Shown here in pieces: positions 54,398 to 62,317 of a DNA stretch of 64,000 nucleotides; positions within the stretch are counted from its first letter, which is position 1; each line of letters opens with the position of its first letter. Both the position numbers and the translations under genes were made by a program. Origin of the DNA: Methylophaga sp. (lineage in GTDB: Bacteria; Pseudomonadota; Gammaproteobacteria; Nitrosococcales; Methylophagaceae); NCBI GenBank assembly GCA_020831825.1, contig JAFIFW010000005.1:248001-312000 (forward strand), in the 5' to 3' direction. Under the pieces are notes generated by a model. That model did not search any database, was not told the origin of the DNA, and worked only from the letters and a program-made list of their open reading frames with translations.

Positions 54398-54898
54398 ATG
54401 GCTGAAGAAAACACAGCAGCAAATCAGGAACAGCAGCCAAAATTTCTGATTCAGAAGATCTACACCAAAGATATTTCATTTGAAGCACCCAATTCACCGG
54501 AAATTTTCCGTGAAGAATGGAATCCACAGCTGGATCTTCAATTGGGTAATGATTATCAGCGTATCGACGAAGATAACCATGAAATCGTCTTGTCTGTCAC
54601 TGTAACCGCGCGTGTTGGCGAAAAAGTGGCATTTCTGGCAGAAGTTAAACAAGCAGGCATCTTCACTCTGACTGGTTATACCAAAGAAGAGATGGGGCCA
54701 CTGGTTGGCAGTTACTGTCCCACCACGCTATTCCCGTTTGTGCGTGAAGTTGTTTCAGACATAGTCAGCAAAGGTGGTTTCCCTGCACTTGTTCTTGCTC
54801 CAGTTAATTTCGATGCGTTGTACAGGCATCAGATCGAGATTGCTCGTGAGCAACAAGCTGCCGCTCAGCAGCAATCAGGGCAGGAGCCAGCCCACTAA
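54398..54898 (+). CDS. secB: Protein-export chaperone SecB
   Basis: A 166-residue tetrameric chaperone holding preproteins unfolded for SecA. Conserved segments: FLIQKIYTKDISFEAPNSPEIF, QLGNDYQRIDEDNHEIVLSVTVTA, FLAEVKQAGIFTL, LVGSYCPTTLFPFVREVVSDIVSKGGFPALVLAPVNFDALY. The ribosome site AGAAGGACACAAC is strong, in line with high expression. gpsA follows after 23 bases. Confidence 0.97.
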   Translation: MAEENTAANQEQQPKFLIQKIYTKDISFEAPNSPEIFREEWNPQLDLQLGNDYQRIDEDNHEIVLSVTVTARVGEKVAFLAEVKQAGIFTLTGYTKEEMGPLVGSYCPTTLFPFVREVVSDIVSKGGFPALVLAPVNFDALYRHQIEIAREQQAAAQQQSGQEPAH

Positions 54899-54921
54899 TC
54901 GCCGTATTCACACGAAATTAC

Positions 54922-55938
54922 ATGACACAGGGATTATTTCCGACATTGGTGATTGGCGCGGGAGCATGGGGTACCGCCCTTGCCATGGCAATGGCTCGAA
55001 ATCATCACAAGGTCTGGCTTTGGGGGCGTAATGACAGACAGCGCCAGATGATGCGTGAGCGGCGATGTAACGATGAATACTTACCCGGGCAGTCATTCCC
55101 TGACAGTCTTGAAATTGTCGATGATCTGCAACTGGCATTACTCGATTGCAAACATGTCATGATCTCGGTACCAAGCCATGCTTTTGCCGAAGCCTTGTCG
55201 ATGTTGGTTCAGTATTTACCTGCTGGCGTGCCGGTGAGTTGGGCAACCAAGGGGGTGATGCCGCAGACCGGTGCCTTTCTCTACGACACCGCTCGAGAAA
55301 CGCTCGGCGATGAGCACCCGTTGGCGGTGATTTCCGGGCCTTCATTTGCAGCTGAAGTCGCCAGAAACCTGCCAACAGCGTTGACGGTTGCTTCGGAGAA
55401 CGATGAATTTGCAGTTCATTTAGCACAGTCGCTGCATGGACCAACACTTCGCGCTTACACCAGTCATGATGTGTTGGGCGTTCAGGTTGGCGGCACGCTA
55501 AAAAATGTGCTTGCGATTGCGGCGGGCATCAGTGACGGACTAGGATATGGTGCCAATGCCAGGGCGGCATTACTGACCCGTGGTATGGCAGAAATTCTGC
55601 GTTTGGCAGCAAGTCTTGGCGCGCAGCCAGAAACCATGTTTGGTCTGTCAGGCATCGGTGACTTAATTCTTACCTGTACCGATGATCAGAGTCGAAATCG
55701 ACAACTCGGTCTGGCGATTGGTAGAGGCATGGCCGTCGATAAAGCTGTATTGCATGTCGGCAAAACAGTTGAAGGAATGCACGCCGCCCGCGAGGTTCTA
55801 TTGCGGGCTCGCAAAGCCAACATAGAGATGCCGATTGTTGAGCAGGTATGCAAAATCCTGTTTGAAGGGTACGATCCGCGCGAGTCGGTACAAGCGTTGT
55901 TATGTCGGGAACAGAAGGCTGAACTCAGTCGTCCCTGA
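54922..55938 (+). CDS. gpsA: Glycerol-3-phosphate dehydrogenase (NAD(P)+)
   Basis: A 338-residue enzyme reducing dihydroxyacetone phosphate to glycerol-3-phosphate for phospholipids. The Rossmann motif is VIGAGAWGTALAMAMARN at the N terminus. VSWATKGV, VISGPSFAAEVA and the catalytic Lys region VGGTLKNVLAIAAGISDGLGYGANARAALLTRGMAEI follow, and the C-terminal part has LSGIGDLILTCTDDQSRN. Normal length. The product is used by PlsY (at 59.8 kb). Confidence 0.96.
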   Translation: MTQGLFPTLVIGAGAWGTALAMAMARNHHKVWLWGRNDRQRQMMRERRCNDEYLPGQSFPDSLEIVDDLQLALLDCKHVMISVPSHAFAEALSMLVQYLPAGVPVSWATKGVMPQTGAFLYDTARETLGDEHPLAVISGPSFAAEVARNLPTALTVASENDEFAVHLAQSLHGPTLRAYTSHDVLGVQVGGTLKNVLAIAAGISDGLGYGANARAALLTRGMAEILRLAASLGAQPETMFGLSGIGDLILTCTDDQSRNRQLGLAIGRGMAVDKAVLHVGKTVEGMHAAREVLLRARKANIEMPIVEQVCKILFEGYDPRESVQALLCREQKAELSRP

Positions 55939-55971
55939 TAAGAACCGGAAAAATTAAACGAGGAATTTATT

Positions 55972-56850
55972 ATGCGAGGCGTAGTTAAAATCAGCGGTTT
56001 GATCGCTGCCAGCATGGCGATGATGGTCGGTCTGTCTGGTTGTAGCAATCCATTCAGTAAACAGCCGCAAGCTCAAGCGATGGAAGCTGCGCAGACGGGT
56101 CCAACCCTGTGGGAATCAAATCTCCAGTATATTCGCGTTGTTTCTCAGGATTCAGGCGCGGTTCCAAATCAACATCCTCTGCCTATCAGCCAGGAAGATA
56201 TGCGCAGTATTCTGGAATCGATGTATGTCAATCAGAGAGTTTTGCTGCGCACCTCTCAAGTGCCACTGTTTTCACCCGGTGAGCTGTCAACTTTGAGCTC
56301 AACGCTGTCACGCGGCCTCAGCCAGGCGGGCCCAAACGAAGATGTTAACTTCGTGATCCTGGGTTTGCATCAGGGCGCGATCGCCAGTGAACGTCGTACC
56401 AACAGCGCCCGTGTTTTTGTTGATGGTGCTGGCCGGTTGAACTTTGTCTTTGGCCTTATTCACGAAGAGTACAGAGAAAAAGATCAATTCACTGGGCAAA
56501 CCATTGACCGTCGGGTTAACCCGCTGCTGCCAGGCTCACGAAATCGTGATTCGGGAGTCAGCACTACGGTTGCTCAGGATAACGGCATTTCTTTCTACCA
56601 GGATCCTAACTCTGGCAGAGAACGTACCGACTGGGTGGTGATTGATATTCCAACCGTGCTGGCAACGGCACAGCAACGCAGACAAGGACAGCATGGCGAT
56701 ATCAATCCTCAACTGGTAGAAGACATCGTCAGAACCAAACAGGAAACTGGTAACTTGCGTGATGACATGAGCAACGTCAAGGAAATCCTGTTTGAAATGT
56801 CAGACGAGATCGAGCGTCTCAGAGAAGAAGTAGAACGTCTAAGACAATAA
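55972..56850 (+). CDS. Lipoprotein of unknown function with C-terminal coiled coil
   Basis: A 292-residue lipoprotein: signal peptide with lipobox LSGC (Cys near residue 24), a disordered Gln/Ala stretch, a mixed alpha/beta domain (about 45-240) and a C-terminal coiled coil (about 250-292, MSDEIERLREEVERLRQ). Near residue 117 the segment EDVNFVILGLHQG recalls strands of other lipoproteins, but I do not recognise a family. RBS GAGGAATTTATT is good. Terminator follows at 19 bases. A terminal coiled coil implies oligomerisation or partner binding at the envelope. It is downstream of gpsA by 33 bases and may be co-transcribed. Confidence 0.75.
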   Translation: MRGVVKISGLIAASMAMMVGLSGCSNPFSKQPQAQAMEAAQTGPTLWESNLQYIRVVSQDSGAVPNQHPLPISQEDMRSILESMYVNQRVLLRTSQVPLFSPGELSTLSSTLSRGLSQAGPNEDVNFVILGLHQGAIASERRTNSARVFVDGAGRLNFVFGLIHEEYREKDQFTGQTIDRRVNPLLPGSRNRDSGVSTTVAQDNGISFYQDPNSGRERTDWVVIDIPTVLATAQQRRQGQHGDINPQLVEDIVRTKQETGNLRDDMSNVKEILFEMSDEIERLREEVERLRQ

Positions 56851-56868
56851 GTCATTGTCCAGCATCAT

Positions 56869-56896
56869 AAAAAAGGGCGAGCAATCGCCCTTTTTT
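56869..56896. terminator. Bidirectional terminator
   Basis: AAAAAA-GGGCGA-gcaa-TCGCCC-TTTTTT is a perfect hairpin with an A run before and T run after it, lying between the lipoprotein gene (ends 56850) and the convergent midA gene (ends 56939). It can act in both directions. Confidence 0.95.
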
Positions 56897-56938
56897 ATTT
56901 TGAGGCAAACACTCGACGCTGATGCTTCGCCAAACAGC

Positions 56939-58111
56939 TCACAACAGATAACGCTTGTCGCTCATCGGGCAAAGTCGGGACAGCTCAATGTCACGGCTGA
57001 GTGATAACACTTTGAAGCTCTCCCCCATCTGTCCCGGCAGTAGCAGTCGTTTCAGCGCGGCAGCCATTTTCATCTGCGTGAAAACATCCTGTGAACTGGC
57101 CATTTGTTCACTTGCCAGTTCGGCCAGCCCTCCTGCCAGCAGAAAATCCTTTTGATAATGAAAGCCGCTGACATCTAAGTCAGCCGATAATGCGGTCTCA
57201 GCCAGTGCGGAGAAATTGACGTGGGCAGTAATATCCTGAAGTCCTTGTAAAATCAGCGGGTTATCATGCGCTTGATGTTGATAATAACAGCGCAAGGTTC
57301 CCTGATCACGCTCAGGTAAATAATATTCACTCGCAGGATAGCCATAATCAAGAATGAAGATGGCGCCTTGTTGCAGTGCTTTCGCCAGACTGTTCAGCCA
57401 CGCAGATGCCACCAGAGGAACTTCGCTGATGTACGGGCGTGTATCCTGGTTAAGTTGTTTGATTTGCTCTGCAAAGGCTTTAAGCTGTTCTGACAAAGGT
57501 CGATGACACCAACGCAAGTTGTCACCATCATAAGTCACAGCCAGTTCATGGCAGCCCTGCTGGGTAAATTCCAGTCGGTGCACTGGCATCGCATCACAGA
57601 CTTCATTGGCGATCACCACGCCCTTGAATGATGTTGGCAGGCTATCAAGCCATACCACTCGATCTGTCAGATTGGGATGCCGGGCAAAAATAGTTTGCTT
57701 TTGAGCCTCGACAAGACTTGGGCTGGTTTCCAAAATACAGTATCTGGACGGCAGGCACTCCAGCTCAACGAACTGAGTTATCAGGTCCGTTGCGAGTTGG
57801 CCATTACCGGCGCCAAACTCCAGTAAAATGCCGTTTTCAATTTGTTGCAGGGCATCAACACAGTGCCTCGCCAAAGCGGCAGCAAACAGCGGACTGATAT
57901 CGGGAGCCGTGATAAAGTCCCCGGCAGCGCCGAACTTTTCCTTGCCTGCGCTGTAATATCCTAGTCCGGGTAAATACAGACACAACTGCATGTAATCAGA
58001 AAACGCCAATTGGCCGTTTGCGGCGTCAATTGCAGAGCAAATCCGCAGACGCAGTGCCAGACTGACCGCAAGATCCTCTGGTTCAGGTGCTGGCAAAATT
58101 AACTCATTCAT
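56939..58111 (-). CDS. SAM-dependent methyltransferase, MidA/NDUFAF7 family (DUF185)
   Basis: A 390-residue protein. Start: ISAIDAANGQLAFSDYMQLCLYLPGLGYYSAG-type N terminus; then GAAGDFITAPDISPLFAAALAR, the SAM-binding ILLEFGAGNGQLATDLI and VIANEVCDAMPVHRLEF, with FILDYGYPASEYYLPERDQGTLRCYYQH as the second family block. The human member methylates an Arg of complex I; the bacterial role is unknown. The ATG is only 16 bases from the start of the divergent folM, so its promoter must lie inside folM coding sequence or the shared gap. The ribosome site is weak. Confidence 0.9.
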   Translation of the reverse strand: MNELILPAPEPEDLAVSLALRLRICSAIDAANGQLAFSDYMQLCLYLPGLGYYSAGKEKFGAAGDFITAPDISPLFAAALARHCVDALQQIENGILLEFGAGNGQLATDLITQFVELECLPSRYCILETSPSLVEAQKQTIFARHPNLTDRVVWLDSLPTSFKGVVIANEVCDAMPVHRLEFTQQGCHELAVTYDGDNLRWCHRPLSEQLKAFAEQIKQLNQDTRPYISEVPLVASAWLNSLAKALQQGAIFILDYGYPASEYYLPERDQGTLRCYYQHQAHDNPLILQGLQDITAHVNFSALAETALSADLDVSGFHYQKDFLLAGGLAELASEQMASSQDVFTQMKMAAALKRLLLPGQMGESFKVLSLSRDIELSRLCPMSDKRYLL

Positions 58112-58127
58112 TAATGAAGGAAGACTT

Positions 58128-58850
58128 GTGTTGGAAAATATAGTGTTGGTGACGGGGGCTGGGCGTCGGGTTGGTTTTCATATCGCAAACAGTCTGCATC
58201 GGGATGGTTATCATGTGCTGGCACATTATCGCAGTCGCACCCCGGATGTCCAAAAGCTTGAAGATGCCGGTATTGAAACCATTCAAGCCGATCTGGCAGA
58301 CAGTGATTCAATCATGCAGTTTGCCGAAGCTCTGAAATTTCGTTGCCACACGGTTCGCGCGATTATTCACAATGCCTCCAGTTTCACCCCAACCTCGGAT
58401 GATCTGGTCGAGGCCGCCCAGCAATATCACCAGTTTTTCTATGTGCACATGATGGCACCGTTTATTGTCAATGAGGCGTTACGGGATCGCATGCGCGGAG
58501 AAGGCGGTGCCCCGGCCGACATTGTCCACATCACAGACATCAATGTAGAAAATCCGACGCCACGATTTGATATTTATGGCACCACCAAAGCCGGTCTGCA
58601 AAATCTGACGCTGGCGCAAGCCAAGAAATTTGCGCCGGATATCAAGGTTAATGCGGTGGCCCCGGGGCCAGTGTTGTTCACAGAAAGTCATTCACAAGAA
58701 GTTCGGCAACAAATGATGGCCGAAACGCCGCTGGGGGTTGAGGGTGGTGCTGAGCCGGTTTATCTGGCGGTAAAGAGTTTGCTAACCAACCCGTTTTTGA
58801 CCGGTGTTTCCATTGCGGTAGATGGTGGTCGGCGACTCTCCAAAAGATAG
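58128..58850 (+). CDS. folM: Pteridine reductase-like SDR (FolM type)
   Basis: A 240-residue short-chain dehydrogenase. The NADPH motif is VTGAGRRVGFHIANSLH, the TGxxxRxG form that marks pteridine reductases (PTR1/FolM). Other SDR marks are IIHNASSF, HITDINVENPTPRFDIYGTTKAG (catalytic Tyr-x3-Lys) and VNAVAPGPVLF, and the C-terminal FLTGVSIAVDGGRRL. FolM reduces dihydromonapterin and dihydrofolate. It begins at GTG with AAGGAAG seven bases upstream. The next two genes, folK and folB on the other strand, also act on pterins. Its 3' end overlaps folK by 69 bases. Confidence 0.87.
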   Translation: MLENIVLVTGAGRRVGFHIANSLHRDGYHVLAHYRSRTPDVQKLEDAGIETIQADLADSDSIMQFAEALKFRCHTVRAIIHNASSFTPTSDDLVEAAQQYHQFFYVHMMAPFIVNEALRDRMRGEGGAPADIVHITDINVENPTPRFDIYGTTKAGLQNLTLAQAKKFAPDIKVNAVAPGPVLFTESHSQEVRQQMMAETPLGVEGGAEPVYLAVKSLLTNPFLTGVSIAVDGGRRLSKR

Positions 58851-59321
58851 ATCGTCTAGCGTCAACTGACGGCTGAATGGATGGCGATCTGAGGTGGTTG
58901 GCTTGTCTGTTGAGAGATAGCTGATCAGCTGTTCAATCAGTGGATAGAGAAAATATTCATCGGTAAAGCTGCTGGGAATCAGTCTGAGGTCTTCCGGCAA
59001 ATTCATGACCGCCAGAATATCGATATCTGCAGGACGATCCTTGATTTTGCTGTCGGGATCATGACGTTGACGGCCTAGATCAATTTCAATCTGATTGGTC
59101 AGACTTTTAAGGCTCCCTGCATCCATTTCTGTTTCCAGAAAAGCGACGGCATTGAGAAAGTCCCGATGACTATTCATTCCTACCGGTGGAATCAGCACCA
59201 CACTGCTCAGCGATAGCTGGTCAAAATGTTGTAACAGCGCCTTGACCATGTGAGCCATATTGGACTCTGGCGCGATATTGCAACCGAGTCCTAATAGAAA
59301 GCCCTTTCTGGATTTACTCAT
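58782..59321 (-). CDS. folK: Divergent HPPK (FolK-type) pterin pyrophosphokinase
   Basis: A 179-residue homologue of 2-amino-4-hydroxy-6-hydroxymethyl-dihydropteridine diphosphokinase. It has the N-terminal LGLGCNIAPESNMAHMVKAL, the pterin-site NSHRDFLNAVAFLETEM, IEIDLGRQRHDPDSKIKDRPADIDIL with the metal-binding Asp pair. The usual WGPRxIDLDIL arm is altered to KDRPADIDIL, and the C-terminal PHPxxxxRxFVLxPL block is weak (FTDEYFLYPLIEQL). It may be a paralogue acting on another pterin. The ATG overlaps the folB stop (ATGA). The last 23 codons overlap the end of folM on the opposite strand. Confidence 0.75.
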   Translation of the reverse strand: MSKSRKGFLLGLGCNIAPESNMAHMVKALLQHFDQLSLSSVVLIPPVGMNSHRDFLNAVAFLETEMDAGSLKSLTNQIEIDLGRQRHDPDSKIKDRPADIDILAVMNLPEDLRLIPSSFTDEYFLYPLIEQLISYLSTDKPTTSDRHPFSRQLTLDDLSFGESPTTIYRNGNTGQKRVG

Positions 59322-59671
59322 CTGGAATGCCGGGTGATTTGAATTCTGGCATAGTTTTGGCCATGCAGTTTGACGGGTTTGGTCAAAGACAGCGTGATAA
59401 CGCCGATAGGAAAGCGCTTCAGCAACAGACGGCATACGGATTCGGCGAGTGTTTCTATCAACTGATAACGACTGTCTTGAACAAAACTGACCAGCACTTC
59501 GGCAACCGCACCGTAATCAAGCGTGTCTTTGATATCGTCGCTGGCAGCGGCTGTTTGAATATCCCAATCAAATTCCAGATCAAATTGCAGAGTCTGCAGG
59601 GTGTTTCGTTCCCATTCGTAAATGCCGATGATGGTGTCGACTTTTAAATCAGTGAGAAAAATTTTATCCAT
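59318..59671 (-). CDS. folB: Dihydroneopterin aldolase
   Basis: A 117-residue enzyme: MDKIFLTDLKVDTIIGIYEWERN (active-site Glu in the GIYEWER loop), SDDIKDTLDYGAVAEVLVSFV, RYQLIETLAESVCRLLL and the catalytic Lys in LTKPVKLHGQNYARI. It converts dihydroneopterin to the hydroxymethyl pterin used by FolK, whose gene it overlaps by four bases. Length matches the family (E. coli 122). The frame is open upstream but conservation starts at MDKIF. It is divergent from plsY with 124 bases between. Confidence 0.93.
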   Translation of the reverse strand: MDKIFLTDLKVDTIIGIYEWERNTLQTLQFDLEFDWDIQTAAASDDIKDTLDYGAVAEVLVSFVQDSRYQLIETLAESVCRLLLKRFPIGVITLSLTKPVKLHGQNYARIQITRHSR

Positions 59672-59740
59672 AACCGCCTTTGGAACTGTTGGTCTTTCAG
59701 GGGCAGCGCTGTTGTGACAACTCAACGGTGACCAGAAAGA

Positions 59741-59768
59741 TGGCAAGAGGCTGTTGGCCCCTTATAAT
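59741..59768 (+). promoter_or_regulatory. Likely sigma-70 promoter of plsY
   Basis: A perfect -10 TATAAT (59763-59768) has the -35-like TGGCAA (59741-59746) 16 bases upstream, and lies 28 bases before the plsY ATG. The -35 is only fair. Confidence 0.5.
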
Positions 59769-59795
59769 GTCGCAAAAACAAAAGGTCATCATACC

Positions 59796-60392
59796 ATGCC
59801 TGAAACTGCCGTTTTACCCTTGCTGCTAATGTTGGCGGCTTATCTGATTGGTTCATTATCCAGTGCGGTTGTGCTGTGTAAGCTCGCTGGATTGCCGGAT
59901 CCGCGCACACAAGGCTCCGGCAACCCCGGTGCGACCAATGTGCTGCGCATGGGCAGTCGCAAGTTGGCTGCCTTGGTACTAGTCATAGATGTGCTGAAAG
60001 GCGTGATCCCGGTTCTGATAGGGAGAGTTTTTGGGCTCGAGTTCAATGAGCTTGCCATCATTGCCTTGTTGGCATTTGCCGGACATCTGTACCCGGTGTT
60101 TTTCAAGTTCAAGGGCGGCAAGGGCGTGGCCACGGCACTGGGAGCGTTCTTGGCGCTTGCGCCGATGCTGGCGCTATTGGCATTGCTGACCTGGGTCGTC
60201 GTGTTTGCAATCAGCCGAATCTCTTCTTTGTCGGCGATCAGCGCTGCAATCATGGCACCGGTTTACAGTCTGTGGTTGTTGCCAGAAGCCTTGGCCCGTT
60301 ATGTCGTATTACTGATTGCCGTGATGTTGCTCTGGCGTCATAAAGCCAATATTCAGCGTTTACTGGCTGGACAAGAGAAAAAAGCCGGTTAA
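59796..60392 (+). CDS. plsY: Acyl-phosphate:glycerol-3-phosphate acyltransferase PlsY
   Basis: A 198-residue five-helix membrane enzyme making lysophosphatidic acid. Conserved loops: [52 protein letters not shown] (loop 1), [24 protein letters not shown] (loop 2) and the final helix near [19 protein letters not shown]. The ATG at MPETAV is chosen as the conserved start; the frame extends 14 codons upstream. It uses the glycerol-3-phosphate made by GpsA. Its stop overlaps tsaD, on the other strand, by four bases. Confidence 0.95.
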   Translation: MPETAVLPLLLMLAAYLIGSLSSAVVLCKLAGLPDPRTQGSGNPGATNVLRMGSRKLAALVLVIDVLKGVIPVLIGRVFGLEFNELAIIALLAFAGHLYPVFFKFKGGKGVATALGAFLALAPMLALLALLTWVVVFAISRISSLSAISAAIMAPVYSLWLLPEALARYVVLLIAVMLLWRHKANIQRLLAGQEKKAG

Positions 60393-61408
60393 GTCAGACT
60401 TGCCGGTGTGTTGAGTTCATCCAGCGGCCAGCGCGAGCGTACATCAAATCCTGGAGCAGCTTTGAGTTTGAATTCCGCCTTACGCATCGCTCCGGCAAAG
60501 GCAATCATGGCGCCGTTATCGCTACAAAATGCCAGACGTGGGTAATAAACCGTGATACCGGGCAAGTTGTCCAGAGCTGCCCGCAGAGCGCTGTTGGCGC
60601 TGACGCCACCTGCCACGACCAGTCGCTTATGCCCGGTTTGCTTCATAGCTCGCCGACACTTGATAAGCAACGTATCTACCGCCGCTGTTTCAAAGGCAAG
60701 CGCAATATCTGCTTTGGCTTGATCGCTTCGATCACTGTCATGCCAGGAATTTAGGGCAAAGGTTTTTAAACCACTGAAACTGAAATCAAGGCCGGGGCGG
60801 TTAGTCATCGGCCGCGGAAATACATACTGGTCGGCTCTACCCTGCTCGGCCAGCCTGGCAAGCGCCGGCCCGCCCGGATAACCAAGGCCAAGCATTTTGG
60901 CGGTTTTATCAAAAGCTTCGCCAACCGCATCATCAATTGATTCACCCAATAATTGGTATTGCCCAACACCCTGAACATCAACCAACAGCGTGTGACCACC
61001 CGAGACCAGCAGCGAAACAAATGGAAAATCAGGCGCATTGTCCTCAAGCAGAGGTGAAAGCAGATGGCCTTCCATGTGATTTATCGGAATCGCAGGAATA
61101 TTGAGTGCCCATGCCAGACTTTGGCCAATCGCCGCGCCAACCAGCAGCGCGCCGACCAGTCCAGGTCCTGCGGTGTAGGCTACGGCATCAAGGTCAGATT
61201 TTTGTAATCCGGCTTGCTTAAGCACATCTTCAATCAGTGGCAGTGCTTTTCGGATGTGATCTCTGGAGGCCAGTTCCGGCACAACACCGCCGTACTCAGC
61301 ATGCATTTCAATCTGACTGAACAAGGCATGTGCTAACAGGCCTTTGTCAGTGTCGTAAATGGCTATTCCGGTTTCGTCACAGGATGATTCGATGCCTAAA
61401 ACACGCAT
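60389..61408 (-). CDS. tsaD: tRNA N6-threonylcarbamoyladenosine transferase TsaD
   Basis: A 339-residue protein of the ASKHA fold that, with TsaB and TsaE, adds threonylcarbamoyl to A37 of ANN-decoding tRNAs. Iron ligands His111 and His115 sit in [11 protein letters not shown]; other marks are [43 protein letters not shown] and [16 protein letters not shown]. Full length. It is divergent from rpsU with 137 bases between, the normal gammaproteobacterial arrangement tsaD / rpsU-dnaG-rpoD. Confidence 0.97.
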   Translation of the reverse strand: MRVLGIESSCDETGIAIYDTDKGLLAHALFSQIEMHAEYGGVVPELASRDHIRKALPLIEDVLKQAGLQKSDLDAVAYTAGPGLVGALLVGAAIGQSLAWALNIPAIPINHMEGHLLSPLLEDNAPDFPFVSLLVSGGHTLLVDVQGVGQYQLLGESIDDAVGEAFDKTAKMLGLGYPGGPALARLAEQGRADQYVFPRPMTNRPGLDFSFSGLKTFALNSWHDSDRSDQAKADIALAFETAAVDTLLIKCRRAMKQTGHKRLVVAGGVSANSALRAALDNLPGITVYYPRLAFCSDNGAMIAFAGAMRKAEFKLKAAPGFDVRSRWPLDELNTPASLT

Positions 61409-61476
61409 TGATGAGCTTTTCTCCAGATTTTTGACTGATTATTATGCCTTTATCGCAACATAATGTAATTCTACTA

Positions 61477-61505
61477 TTTGCTTTATCGTGGATATTTCGT
61501 ACAAT
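61477..61505 (+). promoter_or_regulatory. Likely promoter of the rpsU operon
   Basis: TTTGCT (61477-61482) and TACAAT (61500-61505) are 17 bases apart; a TTGCTT variant at 61478 gives a 16-base spacer. The start would lie about 30 bases before the rpsU ATG, in an AT-rich stretch. The -10 matches five of six consensus bases. Confidence 0.55.
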
Positions 61506-61545
61506 TAAGGGCTTTTCATTCACTTCTGAATTTAGGAAACCTTTA

Positions 61546-61761
61546 ATGCCTGCTGTACGAGTAAAAGAAAACGAACCATTTGACGTAGCGCTGCGCCGCT
61601 TTAAACGTGCCTGTGAGAAAGCTGGAACCGTTGCTGAAGCACGTGCCCGTGAAGCTTACGAAAAACCAACTACTGTGCGCAAACGCGCTGCTGCAGCTGC
61701 AGTAAAACGTCATCAGAAGAAACTGGCTCGCGAAAACGCCAGCCGCGTTCGTCTCTACTAA
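61546..61761 (+). CDS. rpsU: 30S ribosomal protein S21
   Basis: A 71-residue, very basic protein: [50 protein letters not shown] and the Arg-rich end. Same length as E. coli S21, which takes part in start-site recognition on the 30S subunit. Ribosome site AGGAAACCTTTA. First gene of the macromolecular synthesis operon, followed here by a yqeY-like gene and dnaG. The open frame upstream adds nothing conserved. Confidence 0.98.
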   Translation: MPAVRVKENEPFDVALRRFKRACEKAGTVAEARAREAYEKPTTVRKRAAAAAVKRHQKKLARENASRVRLY

Positions 61762-61785
61762 TACACTAGCACTCACCGCCTTCTC

Positions 61786-62247
61786 ATGCCTCAAGAAGCC
61801 AGCCCGCTCAAAACTCGCATTCAGGACGATGTCAAGGATGCCATGCGCGCCAAAGCCAAGGACCGACTGGGTGCCTTGCGACAGATTACGGCCGCGATCA
61901 AGCAGGCAGAAGTGGATAATCGAGCTGATCTGTCCGATGACGACGTTATCGCCATCTTGACCAAGATGGGCAAACAGCGCAAAGAAGCTCTTGAGCAATA
62001 TGAGAAGGCCGGCCGTGAAGACCTTGCGTCTATTGAACGTGCCGAGCTTGTCATTATTGAAGAATTTCTGCCTGCCCAGATGGATGAGGCAGAAATTCAG
62101 CAAGCGGTTCAAAATGCCATTGAGCAAGTCGGTGCCAGCAGCGTTCGTGACATGGGGGCAGTGATGAATATCCTTCGCCCGCAAATGCAAGGGCGAGCTG
62201 ATATGAGCCTTGTCAGTAATCAGGTCAAGTCAGCGCTCAACGGTTGA
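61786..62247 (+). CDS. yqeY: GatB/YqeY domain protein
   Basis: A 153-residue protein of the YqeY family: LKTRIQDDVKDAMRAKAKDRLGALRQITAAIKQAEVDNRADLSDDDVIAILTKMGKQRKEALEQYEKAGREDL... pattern in two halves, an N-terminal helical domain and the C-terminal GatB-like tail (VRDMGAVMNILRPQMQGRADMSLVSNQVKSAL). It resembles the tRNA-binding tail of GatB, but the role is unknown. It lies 24 bases after rpsU and 70 bases before dnaG, a known insertion into this operon in many bacteria. Confidence 0.92.
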   Translation: MPQEASPLKTRIQDDVKDAMRAKAKDRLGALRQITAAIKQAEVDNRADLSDDDVIAILTKMGKQRKEALEQYEKAGREDLASIERAELVIIEEFLPAQMDEAEIQQAVQNAIEQVGASSVRDMGAVMNILRPQMQGRADMSLVSNQVKSALNG

Positions 62248-62317
62248 AAACTGAATGCCAGCTTGGTTTGGCAACATTCAGTAGTTTCCTGCATCACTCA
62301 TAGGCCATAATTGCGCT

